From positions 62,001-126,000 of the forward strand of contig PAKZ01000041.1 of NCBI GenBank assembly GCA_002706335.1: DNA of 64,000 nt. The letters are read 5' to 3'. Source of the DNA: Ahrensia sp. Lineage in GTDB: Bacteria; Pseudomonadota; Alphaproteobacteria; Rhizobiales; Rhizobiaceae. The translations under genes and the position numbers were made by a program. This document shows positions 8,261 through 18,118 of the stretch, piece by piece. Below the pieces are notes generated by a model that ran no database searches, was not told the origin of the DNA, and worked only from the letters and a program-made list of their open reading frames with translations. Position 1 is the first letter of the stretch; each line of letters opens with the position of its first letter.

Positions 8261-9502
8261 ATGAAGCGAACATTCCTCTTCGTCCTCGACTCGGTCGGCA
8301 TCGGCGGCGCGAACGACGCCGAAGCCTTCGGTGACGCCGGATCGAACACGGTTGGTCACATCCTGGAGGCGGCAGCCCGCGGCGAGGCCGACGAGCCCGG
8401 ACTGCGGCAAGGGCCGCTGAAGTTGCCCAATCTCGCTGGGCTCGGCTTGTTCCATGCGCTCGACGCGGCCTCCGACATGCCGCTGGCCGAAACCTACGAG
8501 GCTAAAGAGGTCACGGGCTTCTGGGGTGCGGCCGACGAAGTGTCGAACGGCAAGGATACGCCCTCCGGCCATTGGGAAATCGCCGGCGTGCCGGTCCGTT
8601 TCGACTGGGGCTATTTTCCGGACGAGATTCCCTGCTTTCCGCAGGACTTGCTCGATGCGATCTACAAGGAGGCCGGGCTGTCCGGCTCGCTGGGCAACAA
8701 GCACGCGTCGGGCACGGAGATCATCGCGGAACTGGGCGAAGAGCATGTAAAGACCGGCCTTCCAATCTTCTACACCTCCGCCGATTCCGTCTTCCAGATC
8801 GCCTGCCACGAGGAGACTTTCGGGCTGCAACGGCTCTATGATCTGTGCGAGCTCGTGCGCGGCCATGTCGATGCGCTGAATATCGGCCGTGTGATCGCGC
8901 GGCCTTTCGTCGGCACGACGGCGGATGATTTCGAACGGACGGGCAACCGGCGGGACTACTCGGTGCTGCCGCCGGAACCGACGCTGCTCGACAGGCTGAC
9001 CTCGGCGGGGGGACGCGTGATCGCGGTTGGCAAGATCGCCGACATCTTTGCCCACCAGGGCATCACCATTTCCCGCAAGGCCAATGGCAACATGGCGCTC
9101 GCGGACGCGACGCTGGAGGCGATGGAGGAAGCCCGGGACGGCGACCTCGTCTTCACCAATTTCGTCGATTTCGACATGCTTTACGGGCATCGCCGCAATG
9201 TCGCGGGCTACGCGGCGGCGCTGGAGGCGTTCGACCGGCGCTTGCCGGACATGATGGCGAAGCTGAAGCCCGGCGACCTGATGATGATCACCGCCGATCA
9301 CGGTTGCGACCCGACATGGCGCGGCACCGACCACACGCGCGAGCGCGTTCCGATCCTCGGGACAGGTCCGGGCCTGCAGTCCGGCTCCATCGGTGTGCGG
9401 CCCACCTACGCGGACATGGGTGAGACGATCGCCGAACATATGAAACTGGCCCCCGGCAAGCACGGGACGTCCTTCCTGGCCGACCTCGCTGCGAATGCCT
9501 GA
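8261..9502 (+). CDS. deoB: Phosphopentomutase
   Basis: A 413-residue enzyme of the alkaline-phosphatase-like metalloenzyme superfamily that interconverts ribose-1-phosphate and ribose-5-phosphate (and the deoxy forms) in nucleoside salvage. Visible features are the N-terminal metal motif [13 protein letters not shown], the KDTPSGHWE segment that carries the phosphorylated threonine, and the C-terminal metal ligands in TADHGCDP and GTDHTRE. Length is normal for the family. Its last codons overlap the start of mutM by 8 bases. No other nucleoside-salvage gene is adjacent. Confidence 0.95.
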   Translation: MKRTFLFVLDSVGIGGANDAEAFGDAGSNTVGHILEAAARGEADEPGLRQGPLKLPNLAGLGLFHALDAASDMPLAETYEAKEVTGFWGAADEVSNGKDTPSGHWEIAGVPVRFDWGYFPDEIPCFPQDLLDAIYKEAGLSGSLGNKHASGTEIIAELGEEHVKTGLPIFYTSADSVFQIACHEETFGLQRLYDLCELVRGHVDALNIGRVIARPFVGTTADDFERTGNRRDYSVLPPEPTLLDRLTSAGGRVIAVGKIADIFAHQGITISRKANGNMALADATLEAMEEARDGDLVFTNFVDFDMLYGHRRNVAGYAAALEAFDRRLPDMMAKLKPGDLMMITADHGCDPTWRGTDHTRERVPILGTGPGLQSGSIGVRPTYADMGETIAEHMKLAPGKHGTSFLADLAANA

Positions 9503-10391
9503 ACTGCCGGAGGTGGAGACGGTCCGCCGCGGTCTGCAGCCGACCATGGAGGGCGCGCGGATCGCCGGCGTGGAGACGCGACGGCCGGATCTGCGCTTTC
9601 CGCTTCCCGAACGCATGGCGGATGCGCTGACCGGCCAGAGGATCGCGGCGCTGGGGCGGCGGGCGAAATATCTGCTTGTCGAACTCGACAACGGCGCCGT
9701 GCTTGGCTGCCATCTCGGCATGTCCGGCTCGTTTCGCATCGAGGACAGGCGATCGGCCGCAACCACGCCGGGGGCGTTCCACCATGCGCGCTCCAAGGCC
9801 GCGGCGCATGACCATGTCGTCTTTCACCTGGATTGTGCCGATGGCGGCAAACGGGAGGTCGTCTACAACGATCCGCGCCGTTTTGGGTTCATGTTCCTGA
9901 CCAGCCGGGCGGCGCTTGGCGAAAACCCATATTTGAAGGATCTCGGGCTGGAGCCGACCGGAAATGCGCTTTCCGGAACGGCGCTCGCGGGGCTGCTTGC
10001 CGGGCGCAAGGCCCCGCTCAAGGCGGCGCTGCTCGACCAGCGGGCGATTGCCGGGCTCGGCAATATATATGTCTGCGAGGCACTTTGGCGCGCCCGGCTC
10101 TCGCCAAAGCGCGCGGCGGGGACGCTGGTGCGCAAGTCCGGCGCGCCGACCGAACGCTGCGACCATCTGGCCGATGCGATCCGCGCCGTTATCGCCGACG
10201 CGATCGCCGCCGGCGGCTCGTCTCTCAGGGACTATATGCATGCGGACGGTACGCTCGGCTATTTCCAGCATTCCTTCGCCGCCTACGACCGCGAGGGCGA
10301 ACCTTGCCGGCACGAGAGCTGCGGTGGGACGATCCGCCGCATCGTCCAATCGGGGCGCTCGACTTTCTATTGTCCGGCATGCCAGAAATGA
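9495..10391 (+). CDS. mutM: Formamidopyrimidine-DNA glycosylase
   Basis: A base-excision repair enzyme of 298 residues that removes 8-oxoguanine and formamidopyrimidines. It begins MPELPEVET, giving the catalytic Pro2 and Glu3. A conserved lysine follows in GRRAKYLL, and the C-terminal zinc finger has two cysteine pairs (CRHESC and CPAC). The start lies inside the end of deoB with GGAGG-like sequence downstream of the start only, so translation is probably coupled to deoB. The enoyl-CoA hydratase gene follows after 30 bases on the same strand. Confidence 0.96.
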   Translation: MPELPEVETVRRGLQPTMEGARIAGVETRRPDLRFPLPERMADALTGQRIAALGRRAKYLLVELDNGAVLGCHLGMSGSFRIEDRRSAATTPGAFHHARSKAAAHDHVVFHLDCADGGKREVVYNDPRRFGFMFLTSRAALGENPYLKDLGLEPTGNALSGTALAGLLAGRKAPLKAALLDQRAIAGLGNIYVCEALWRARLSPKRAAGTLVRKSGAPTERCDHLADAIRAVIADAIAAGGSSLRDYMHADGTLGYFQHSFAAYDREGEPCRHESCGGTIRRIVQSGRSTFYCPACQK

Positions 10392-10421
10392 TCGCCAGCA
10401 GGGCGAAGCGGAGAGACCGAC

Positions 10422-11195
10422 ATGGCGTATGAGACCATCCTGACCGAAAAGCGCGGTTCGGTCGTATTGATCACCTTGAACCGGCCGAAGGCGCTGAACG
10501 CGCTCAATTCGCAACTGCTGGAGGAACTGCTTGAGGCGGTCACGAAATTCGACGCCGACGCCAAGATCGCCGCGATGGTGATCACCGGGTCGGACAAGGC
10601 GTTCGCCGCCGGTGTCGACATCAAGGAAATGCAGTCCTTCGATTATGTCGACGTCTACATGAACGATTTCGTCGCCGGCTGGGATCGTTTCGCAGCGACG
10701 CGCAAGCCGATCATCGCCGCGGTTTCGGGCTATGCGCTGGGCGGCGGCTGCGAGCTGGCGATGATGTGCGATTTCATCATCGCGGGCGAAAGCGCCAAGT
10801 TCGGCCAGCCCGAGATCACGCTCGGCGTCATGCCCGGCATGGGCGGAACACAGCGCCTCGCTCGCGCCATCGGCAAGGCCAAAACGATGGAGATGTGCCT
10901 CACCGGCCGCCACATGGACGCGAAGGAAGCCGAAAGCTCCGGTCTGGTGGCGCGGGTGGTGCCCGACCATGACGTGGTGGAGGAAGCGATGCGCGCCGCC
11001 GAGAAGGTCGCGAGCTTCTCCATGCCGGCGGTCCTGATGACCAAGGAAACGGTGAACCGGGCCTTCGAATCCACGCTTGCCGAGGGGCTCCGGTTCGAGC
11101 GCCGGGTCTTCTATTCGATGTTTGCGCTGGAGGATCAAAAGGAAGGCATGGCGGCATTCGCCGAGAAGCGTTCGCCAAGTTTCAAGAACCGTTGA
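10422..11195 (+). CDS. Enoyl-CoA hydratase
   Basis: A crotonase-fold protein of 257 residues that adds water across the 2-enoyl-CoA double bond in fatty acid or amino acid degradation. It shows [11 protein letters not shown], the oxyanion-hole region [11 protein letters not shown], and [15 protein letters not shown]. The downstream [17 protein letters not shown] carries the catalytic Glu of true hydratases. AGCGGAGAG precedes the start. It sits between mutM and rpsT, an arrangement common in rhizobial genomes. Confidence 0.92.
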   Translation: MAYETILTEKRGSVVLITLNRPKALNALNSQLLEELLEAVTKFDADAKIAAMVITGSDKAFAAGVDIKEMQSFDYVDVYMNDFVAGWDRFAATRKPIIAAVSGYALGGGCELAMMCDFIIAGESAKFGQPEITLGVMPGMGGTQRLARAIGKAKTMEMCLTGRHMDAKEAESSGLVARVVPDHDVVEEAMRAAEKVASFSMPAVLMTKETVNRAFESTLAEGLRFERRVFYSMFALEDQKEGMAAFAEKRSPSFKNR

Positions 11196-11320
11196 CGGCT
11201 GCGGGAATTGCGCGTATAGACCGGCCACCTTGGCGGCCCGGTGGTCGCCATTATGATTTTAGCTGACCTGGCTTGGCGCTCAAGGTGCCACAGGGATCCG
11301 GAAAAGAGAAAGAGGCAACC

Positions 11321-11587
11321 ATGGCCAATACTGTCTCGGCCAAGAAAATGACGCGCAAGATCGCGAAGCGCACCGCGGTAAACACGACGCGCCGCTCGCG
11401 CGTCCGTTCCTTCATTCGCAAGGTCGAGGAAGCAATCGCTTCCGGCGACAACGCGGTCGCATCCGAGGCCCTGAAATCCGCTCAGCCGGAAATCATGCGC
11501 GCGGTCACGAAAGGCGTGATACACAAGAACACGGCGTCGCGGAAAATCTCCCGCCTGGCGTCTCGCGTAAAAGCGATGGCAAGCTGA
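11321..11587 (+). CDS. rpsT: 30S ribosomal protein S20
   Basis: An 88-residue basic protein that begins [13 protein letters not shown] and consists of helical lysine- and arginine-rich segments, as expected for S20, which binds the 5' domain of 16S rRNA. The frame is open upstream, but this ATG with GAGGCAACC before it is the family start. An intrinsic terminator follows 30 bases after the stop. The 125 bases upstream contain inverted GGCCACC/GGTGGTC segments that could fold in the leader. Confidence 0.97.
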   Translation: MANTVSAKKMTRKIAKRTAVNTTRRSRVRSFIRKVEEAIASGDNAVASEALKSAQPEIMRAVTKGVIHKNTASRKISRLASRVKAMAS

Positions 11588-11616
11588 TTATACATTAGTC
11601 GGCAAATGAGTTTTCA

Positions 11617-11640
11617 AGCCCGGTTCCGCCGGGCTTTTTT
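11617..11640 (+). terminator. Intrinsic terminator of rpsT
   Basis: A perfect 7-bp stem (AGCCCGG with CCGGGCT, 5-base loop) is followed directly by six T residues. Confidence 0.92.
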
Positions 11641-12357
11641 ATTGTTTGCACACAGAGGATGACGCCCGCTGTGGAGAACCCGCTTTTTGTATTCTAATGC
11701 AATACGTTAGAGGCCTCCGCTCCAACCCAACCTCGGTCGAGCGGTGTCACCGATTTGACACAAATTTTAACCATGTTCTTTAAAAGCTAATTATTACAAG
11801 AACTTAGAGTTGCGCTTCACTCACGATTATCACAGCGCGATTCCTCCATCGCGATATTTCGCGGTTCTTCAATCTTTAAAAAATTAGATTCCCGCAGCGT
11901 CATTTTTCCGGGCGAAACATAAAGTGTGGAATCACAATTGTTTACGTTTACACAGGCCAAGGAATGCGCAAATCGGGGCGAATTTTGCGCCGCCGATGCG
12001 TTAAAAAAGCGTTTAGATGGCTTGCAATCAGAGGGCCATTTTCGCTACTGTTTTCTCATCAGACAGGACGCTTACCGAGACATGAGCGCGCATCGAATTC
12101 GGGCCTTTTCGCAGGGTTCGTGCGCGTCGGCGTGAGAGTTATTGTCTAGCGACAGGCGCGCCGCCTGTCACTTCATACGAAGAGCAACAATTCGGGGAAC
12201 GCCGGTTTCGCGACCGGTGAACAGTAGAGCTACGCTCAAGGAGGTTCCGTAAGGGAAACTGCAAAATCCTACCAGTGGCGAATCCGTGACGGGCAACGCG
12301 AATTCGACACCGAACAATAAAGAATAGCATGTCAGCAGGGCGACAGAGAGAGGGTCG
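11641..12357. promoter_or_regulatory. dnaA upstream region, candidate DnaA-binding and origin-like segment
   Basis: About 717 bases hold no credible gene; the short open frame at 11926-12135 has no family character. The part from about 11755 to 11960 is distinctly AT-rich for this genome. TTGACA at 11755-11760, with a TTTAAA 18 bases later, could be the dnaA promoter. Degenerate matches to the DnaA box lie at 11644-11652, 11670-11678 (reverse), 11754-11762 and 11946-11954; none is perfect. Nearer the gene, two hairpins can form at 12151-12169 (8-bp stem) and 12202-12217 (5-bp stem), within what would be a long mRNA leader. Origin function is inference only. Confidence 0.5.
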
Positions 12358-13983
12358 ATGAGATACGATAGCGAAGGGTTGAACGGTCATTTCGAGGGTA
12401 AGACCGGATTCCCGGTGGTCATTGCGGGGCCACGCATGAAAACATCGGTCAGCGGCGCTACAAAGGGGGATATTTTGAGCGACGACAATACGGGCGGGCC
12501 GGGCCCGAACTCAGGGGACTCCGACAAGGACGCAGCCATGCGAAGCGCCGCGTTCGAGCGCGTCAAGCAGAAGCTGCGGGCGAAGATCGGGACGGATGTG
12601 TACAACAGCTGGTTCGGCCGGCTGAAGCTCGACACGGTGAGCCGCAACGTGGCCCGAATGTCGGTGCCTACCGCATTTCTGCGATCCTGGATCAACAGCC
12701 ACTATCTGGATGTGCTTCTAACGCTATGGGCGGACGAGATTCCGGAAATCATGCAGGTGGAAGTGGTCGTGCGCAGCGCCGCAGCGAAAGCGCCGCAGCT
12801 TCGGCCAGACCAGGCGAAGGGACCGGCGCTTGCCGCCAAGAGAACCTCCGTGCAGCCTGTCGCCCGCGCCGTCTTCTCCCCGGATCGCGGCAAACCGGCC
12901 CGTGCGAACGGCTATGCGGAACAGAACGGCAATGGAAAGCTGATTGGCTCGCCGATCGACTCCCATTACACGTTCGACAATTTCATCGAGGGCAAGTCCA
13001 ACCGCGTCAGCCTCGCCGCAGCCCGCGCCGCGGCCGACCAGGGCGCCAATTCGGCGCGCTTCAATCCGCTCTTCATCTATGCCTCGGTCGGCCTGGGCAA
13101 GACCCATCTCCTGCAGGCCATCGCCAACGGCGTCCTGGCGGGCGAGCCCAAGAAACGTGTCGTCTATCTGACGGCGGAATATTTCATGTGGCGCTTCGCC
13201 AGCGCCATCCGCGACAACAATGCGCTGATGCTCAAGGAGACCTTGCACGACATCGACCTCCTCATCATCGACGACATGCAGTTTCTGCAGGGCAAGAAGA
13301 TCCAGTCGGAATTCTGCCACCTGATCAACACCCTGCTCGACAGCGCAAGGCAGGTCGTCGTCGCCGCAGACCGTCCGCCACACGAGCTGGAATCGCTCGA
13401 TGCGCGTGTGCGGTCGCGCCTGCAGGGCGGCGTCGCGCTCGAGATCGGCGCGCCGGATTACGACATGCGTCTCGCGATGCTGAAACAGCGGCTGGAAAAC
13501 GCCAAGAAGGACGATCTGACGCTCGATATCGGCGACGAGGTTCTCGACCATGTCGCAAAGAACGTCACATCGAGCTTCCGCGAACTGGAGGGCGCATTCA
13601 ACCAGTTGGTGTTCCGCCACTCCTTCGAGCCTGATCTGTCGATCGAGCGTGTCGACGACATTCTCGGCCATCTCGTGCGCGTCGAGGACAACCGCAAGAT
13701 TCGCATCGAGGACATCCAGCGGGCGGTGTCGCGCCACTACAATGTGTCGCGCACGGACATGCTTTCGAACCGTCGTACGCGGCAGATCGTGAAACCGCGG
13801 CAGATCGCGATGTATCTCGCCAAAATGATGACACCGCGATCTCTGCCGGAAATCGGACGCCGTTTTGGAGGACGCGATCACACAACAGTGCTTCACGCGG
13901 TGCGCAAGGTGGAGTCGATGATCGCCGATGACGGCCAGCTTGCCAAGGAACTCGAACTCCTCAAACGGCTGATCGAAGAATAG
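12358..13983 (+). CDS. dnaA: Chromosomal replication initiator protein DnaA
   Basis: The AAA+ initiator that binds DnaA boxes and melts the origin. Domain I is visible at about residues 60-130 ([18 protein letters not shown]), followed by a variable linker. The ATPase core has Walker [11 protein letters not shown] and Walker [14 protein letters not shown], and the C-terminal DNA-binding domain ends with the signature [14 protein letters not shown]. At 541 residues it is longer than most, because of an N-terminal extension of about 55 residues. A start at 12436 or 12538 would give a more usual N terminus, so the start is uncertain. dnaN follows after a terminator. Confidence 0.95.
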   Translation: MRYDSEGLNGHFEGKTGFPVVIAGPRMKTSVSGATKGDILSDDNTGGPGPNSGDSDKDAAMRSAAFERVKQKLRAKIGTDVYNSWFGRLKLDTVSRNVARMSVPTAFLRSWINSHYLDVLLTLWADEIPEIMQVEVVVRSAAAKAPQLRPDQAKGPALAAKRTSVQPVARAVFSPDRGKPARANGYAEQNGNGKLIGSPIDSHYTFDNFIEGKSNRVSLAAARAAADQGANSARFNPLFIYASVGLGKTHLLQAIANGVLAGEPKKRVVYLTAEYFMWRFASAIRDNNALMLKETLHDIDLLIIDDMQFLQGKKIQSEFCHLINTLLDSARQVVVAADRPPHELESLDARVRSRLQGGVALEIGAPDYDMRLAMLKQRLENAKKDDLTLDIGDEVLDHVAKNVTSSFRELEGAFNQLVFRHSFEPDLSIERVDDILGHLVRVEDNRKIRIEDIQRAVSRHYNVSRTDMLSNRRTRQIVKPRQIAMYLAKMMTPRSLPEIGRRFGGRDHTTVLHAVRKVESMIADDGQLAKELELLKRLIEE

Positions 13984-13995
13984 GCCGTTCCTTCC

Positions 13996-14023
13996 AGCCC
14001 CGGCCTGCCAGCCGGGGCTTTTT
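13996..14023 (+). terminator. Intrinsic terminator of dnaA
   Basis: A perfect 9-bp stem (AGCCCCGGC with GCCGGGGCT, 6-base loop) is followed by TTTT-C-TTTT about 12 bases after the dnaA stop. It implies that dnaN has its own promoter in the roughly 190 bases that follow. Confidence 0.92.
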
Positions 14024-14210
14024 CTTTTCCCCAGCCTTTGGCCGCACGGCCTTGCGCGCTTCGTCCAGAACGCTTGCTTTTCGATCCGTGAACCGCCACA
14101 TTCGCGGTCCAATCCGGCCGGAACGGCACCGGGGATTCTCCTGAATCCAGAGCCGCGGCAACCGTCATCCAGCCGGTTCGTCCATGTTTCATCCAAGCGG
14201 ACAGCGAACC

Positions 14211-15329
14211 ATGCGTGTCACAATCGAGCGAGCCAACCTGCTGAAATCCCTGAATCACGTTCACAGGGTCGTAGAGCGCCGCAATACCATTCCGATCCTC
14301 TCAAACGTGCTTTTGAAGGCCGAAGGTTCGGCGCTCGAAATGAAGGCGACGGACCTCGATCTGGAGATCACCGAGGCCGTGCCCGCCGTGGTGGAGCAGG
14401 CCGGCGCGACGACGGTCGCTACCCACCTCCTCTACGACATCGTGCGCAAGCTGCCGGACGGCACCGAGGTGATGTTGTCGACGGATGCCGACGGCAATTC
14501 GATGACGGTGATTTCGGGACGGTCGAACTTCAAGCTGCAGTGCCTGCCGCAATCTGACTTCCCCGAATTGACCGCCGGCGAATTCACGCACACGTTCCGG
14601 CTCGATTCCAGCGCCCTGAAGGAGCTGATCGATCGCACCCAATTCGCGATCTCGACGGAAGAGACGCGCTACTATCTGAACGGTATCTATCTGCACACTG
14701 CCGAAGGCGACAACGACATCGTGTTGCGGGCGGTGGCGACGGACGGACACCGGCTGGCGCGCTGCGAAATGGACGCGCCGAACGGGGCGGAGCAGATGCC
14801 GGGCATCATCATTCCGCGCAAAACGGTCGGCGAGTTGCAGAAGCTCGTCGACGATCCGGACCTCTCGGTGACGGTGGAACTGTCGGATTCGAAGATCCGA
14901 TTCACCATCGGCGCCGTCGTGCTTACCTCGAAGCTGATCGATGGAACCTTCCCGGACTATCAGCGCGTCATCCCGACCGGCAACGACAAGGACATGCTCG
15001 TCGACCGGCAGAGCTTCGCCGCGGCCGTCGACCGCGTCTCCACCGTGTCGTCCGAGCGTGGGCGGGCGGTGAAGATCGCGTTGTCGGAAGGTCAGATGAC
15101 GCTGACGGTCAACAATCCGGATTCCGGCTCGGCGACCGACGAGTTGGCGGTCGACTATTCCGCCGATCCGATGGAGATCGGCTTCAACGCCCGCTATCTG
15201 CTCGACATCACAAACCAGATCACTGGCTCCGAGGTGAAGTTCACGCTCGCCGACGCCGGCTCGCCGACTCTGATCATCGACACCGCCGACGACGCGTCGC
15301 TCTACGTGCTGATGCCGATGCGCGTATAG
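14211..15329 (+). CDS. dnaN: DNA polymerase III beta subunit (sliding clamp)
   Basis: A 372-residue processivity clamp, the usual length, that begins MRVTIERANLLKSLNHVHRV. It ends with the family's C-terminal YVLMPMRV. The frame opens at 14184, but the ATG at 14211 matches the family start. It encircles DNA as a dimer and tethers polymerase III. recF starts 19 bases after its stop, so dnaN and recF are likely co-transcribed. Confidence 0.97.
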   Translation: MRVTIERANLLKSLNHVHRVVERRNTIPILSNVLLKAEGSALEMKATDLDLEITEAVPAVVEQAGATTVATHLLYDIVRKLPDGTEVMLSTDADGNSMTVISGRSNFKLQCLPQSDFPELTAGEFTHTFRLDSSALKELIDRTQFAISTEETRYYLNGIYLHTAEGDNDIVLRAVATDGHRLARCEMDAPNGAEQMPGIIIPRKTVGELQKLVDDPDLSVTVELSDSKIRFTIGAVVLTSKLIDGTFPDYQRVIPTGNDKDMLVDRQSFAAAVDRVSTVSSERGRAVKIALSEGQMTLTVNNPDSGSATDELAVDYSADPMEIGFNARYLLDITNQITGSEVKFTLADAGSPTLIIDTADDASLYVLMPMRV

Positions 15330-15348
15330 GCGGCCGCGCCAAGGGACG

Positions 15349-16491
15349 ATGACGCCGGAAAGCCATCTTTCGCAGCTGAAGCTGACGGCGTTTCGTAACT
15401 ACGCGCATCTTTCGGTGGCGTTCGAGCCGAAGCACGTCGTGCTGTCAGGTCCAAACGGGGCCGGCAAGACGAACCTCATGGAAGCCGTTTCCTTCCTGTC
15501 GCCGGGCCGTGGGCTGCGCCGGGCGCAGCTGGCCGACGTCGCGCAGGAGGGATCAACCGGCGGCTTCGCGATCCATGCGACACTGGAACGCGACCGCGAC
15601 AGTTTCGCGATCGGAACCGGCACCGCCTTCGGCGAGGCCGGCCAGCGGCGGGTGCGCATCAACGGCACCAATTCGAATGGCGACGAACTGCTCGATCTCT
15701 GCCGCATCAGCTGGCTCACGCCGGCGATGGACGGGCTATTCACGGGACCGGCCTCCGACCGGCGGCGCTTTCTGGACCGTATGGTTCTGGCGATCGATCC
15801 GGCGCATGGCCGCCGCGCGGCCGACTATGAAAAGGCAATGCGGCAAAGAAACCGGTTGCTGGAAGAGCCGGCCGGCAGCCAGACCGACGCATGGCTGACC
15901 GCTGCGGAAACGCAGCTCGCGGCGCTCGGCTCGGCCGTTATTGCGGCACGCCAGGAACTCGCCGGGTTGCTCGCCGCAATCATCGCCGAACGGCACGACC
16001 CGTCCGATCCGTTCCCCAGCGCACTTCTCGCCGTGGAGGGCGAGCTGGAGGAAGCCGCGCGCGGCGGCGAAGCGGCGGGCGCGATCGAGGAAAGACTGAT
16101 CGCCGAATTGCGCGACGGACGCTATCGCGACCGGGCGGCCGGACGGACGCTTATCGGACCACACCGGGCGGAATTCGCCATCCGGCACGAGCAGAAGGAC
16201 ATGGACGCGGCGCGCTGTTCGACGGGTGAGCAGAAGGCGCTTCTGGTCGGCCTCGTCCTGGCGCATGCGGCGCTGACGCGCACCGTTTCCGGCATGGCCC
16301 CGATCATGCTACTCGACGAGATCGCGGCGCATCTCGATCCGGCGCGCCGCGCCGCGCTGTTCGACCGGATCGACACGGTCGGCGGGCAGGCCTTCATGAC
16401 AGGCACCGACCGGTCGCTTTTCGAGGCGCTGGGGAACCGTGCGCAATATGTCCGGGTCGAGAACGGCGCGTTGACGCCTGAACGGGACTGA
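15349..16491 (+). CDS. recF: DNA replication and repair protein RecF
   Basis: A 380-residue SMC-like ATPase that helps load RecA at gaps. The Walker [13 protein letters not shown] is near residue 35, the ABC signature region CSTGEQKALL is near residue 287, and Walker B MLLDEIAAHLD follows. Length fits RecF. It is separated from the MoeB-family gene by a single base, so the two are one transcription unit with dnaN. Confidence 0.95.
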   Translation: MTPESHLSQLKLTAFRNYAHLSVAFEPKHVVLSGPNGAGKTNLMEAVSFLSPGRGLRRAQLADVAQEGSTGGFAIHATLERDRDSFAIGTGTAFGEAGQRRVRINGTNSNGDELLDLCRISWLTPAMDGLFTGPASDRRRFLDRMVLAIDPAHGRRAADYEKAMRQRNRLLEEPAGSQTDAWLTAAETQLAALGSAVIAARQELAGLLAAIIAERHDPSDPFPSALLAVEGELEEAARGGEAAGAIEERLIAELRDGRYRDRAAGRTLIGPHRAEFAIRHEQKDMDAARCSTGEQKALLVGLVLAHAALTRTVSGMAPIMLLDEIAAHLDPARRAALFDRIDTVGGQAFMTGTDRSLFEALGNRAQYVRVENGALTPERD

Positions 16492-16492
16492 G

Positions 16493-17254
16493 ATGAGCGA
16501 CCATACACCGCTGAACATGGACGAAATCGAGCGCTACGCCCGCCATATCATCCTCTCGGAGATCGGCGGCGCCGGCCAGCAGAAGCTGAAAAACGCGCGC
16601 GTTCTCGTGATCGGCGCGGGCGGGCTCGGAAGCCCGGCGCTACTCTATTTGGCGGCCGCCGGCGTGGGCACCCTTGGCGTCGTCGATGACGACGATGTCA
16701 GCCTTTCCAATCTGCAACGCCAGATCCTGCATGCCACGGGCGATATCGGCCGGCCGAAGACGCAAAGCGCGGCGCATACGCTTCACGGGATGAACCCGAT
16801 GATCGATATCATCGAGCATCGCGAACGCCTGTCGGAAGACAATGCGAAAACGATCCTCTCCGATTACGACCTCGTCGTCGACGGATCCGACAATTTCGCG
16901 ACCCGTTATCTCGTCGCCGACACAGCGGAGGAGGCCGGTATGCCGCTGGTGGCGGGGGCGCTCGGCCGTTTCGACGGTAGCCTGACAGTGCTGACGCCCT
17001 ATGGCGCCGACACCGACGGCAACCCCTGCCCGCGCTATCGCGACCTGTTTCCCGAAGCGCCGCCCGAGGGCACGGTGCCGACCTGCGCGGAGGCGGGTAT
17101 TCTGGGTGCGGTGGCCGGCGTCATCGGCACGCTGCAGGCCGTCGAGGCGCTAAAGCTGATCACAGGCGTCGGCGAGCCGCTGATCGGAAGGATTTTGCTC
17201 TATGACGCGCTGTCCGTACGGTTCCAGACCATGCGCTACAAGCGGCGGTCCTGA
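16493..17254 (+). CDS. moeB: MoeB/ThiF/HesA family adenylyltransferase
   Basis: An E1-like enzyme of 253 residues that adenylates the C-terminal glycine of a ubiquitin-like sulfur carrier such as MoaD or ThiS. It has the nucleotide loop VIGAGGLGSP, the DDDDVSLSNLQRQ acidic motif with the catalytic arginine, and VDGSDNFATRY. A cysteine is present in PTCAEAGILG. The paired CxxC zinc ligands of Escherichia coli MoeB are not visible: the first pair is replaced by PCPRYRDLF, and the protein ends without the CPxCG segment. No sulfur-carrier gene lies next to it, so molybdopterin versus thiamine use is not decided here. Confidence 0.82.
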   Translation: MSDHTPLNMDEIERYARHIILSEIGGAGQQKLKNARVLVIGAGGLGSPALLYLAAAGVGTLGVVDDDDVSLSNLQRQILHATGDIGRPKTQSAAHTLHGMNPMIDIIEHRERLSEDNAKTILSDYDLVVDGSDNFATRYLVADTAEEAGMPLVAGALGRFDGSLTVLTPYGADTDGNPCPRYRDLFPEAPPEGTVPTCAEAGILGAVAGVIGTLQAVEALKLITGVGEPLIGRILLYDALSVRFQTMRYKRRS

Positions 17255-17317
17255 TCGCTTGACGGGCACCGCTTGAAACGGCTTGCTGCCCCGAAGCATT
17301 TCCACCGTGAGGTCTTC

Positions 17318-18115
17318 ATGAGTATAAGCCCGATCGTCCACCACATCCCGGTCTGCCCTTTCTGCCAGAGGCTGGAAATCCTGCTGGCGCTAAAGGATCA
17401 GCGCAATGCGGTCGAATTCCGCGTCGTTGACATCACCAAGCCGCGCGATCCCGAACTTCTGGCAAAGACCCGCGGCACCACTGCATTGCCGGTTCTGGAA
17501 CTGCCGGATGGACGTATCCTGAAGGAAAGCCTCGTGATCCTGCGGTATCTCGACGAAACCATTGCCGGCGGGCCGGTTCGCCGCAGCGACGCCTATGAAC
17601 ATGCGGTCGAGAACATGCTGATTACCCGGGAAGGACCGTTTACCGGCGCGGGCTACATGTTCGTGATGAACCAGGACCGGTCGCGCCGCGACGAGCATCT
17701 CGAAAAGATCCTCACGATCTATCGCGACCTCAACGACTTCCTGATGGAACACAATCCCGACGGCACGTTCCTGTTCGACAGCTTCGGGCTTGCCGAGGCC
17801 GTCTTCACGCCGATGTTCATGCGCTTCTGGTTCCTCGATTATTACGAGGATTTCGAGTTGCCGGCGGGGCCCGCTTACGACCGCGTCCGCGCATGGCGGG
17901 CGGCCTGTCTCGAACACGAGGCCGCACAGCAGGTCTCGCAGGAAGAGATCGTGAAATATTACTACGACTACGCGAAGGGCTTCGGAAACGGCGCGCTGCC
18001 CGAAGGCCGCTCGGTTTCGAGCTTCAGCTTCGAGCCTGACTGGCCGACCCGGCCCTGGCCGCCACGCAATAAATACGAAGTCAGCGCGACCGACGCCGAA
18101 CTCGGGCTGATCTGA
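17318..18115 (+). CDS. Glutathione S-transferase family protein
   Basis: A 265-residue protein with a thioredoxin-fold N-terminal domain carrying CPFCQRLEILL, the redox motif of omega-like or glutaredoxin-like GSTs, and TTALPVLELPDG with the cis-proline that contacts glutathione. The C-terminal part is an all-helical GST domain. The C-terminal tail of about 40 residues, rich in Pro and Trp, is longer than usual. I chose the ATG at 17318 because the protein then begins directly at the first strand; an in-frame start at 17273 is less likely. Substrate unknown. Confidence 0.82.
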   Translation: MSISPIVHHIPVCPFCQRLEILLALKDQRNAVEFRVVDITKPRDPELLAKTRGTTALPVLELPDGRILKESLVILRYLDETIAGGPVRRSDAYEHAVENMLITREGPFTGAGYMFVMNQDRSRRDEHLEKILTIYRDLNDFLMEHNPDGTFLFDSFGLAEAVFTPMFMRFWFLDYYEDFELPAGPAYDRVRAWRAACLEHEAAQQVSQEEIVKYYYDYAKGFGNGALPEGRSVSSFSFEPDWPTRPWPPRNKYEVSATDAELGLI

Positions 18116-18118
18116 GCA

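Noticed and set aside
11926-12135. Possible small gene between rpsT and dnaA
   Set aside because: No ribosome site and no family character; the region looks regulatory.
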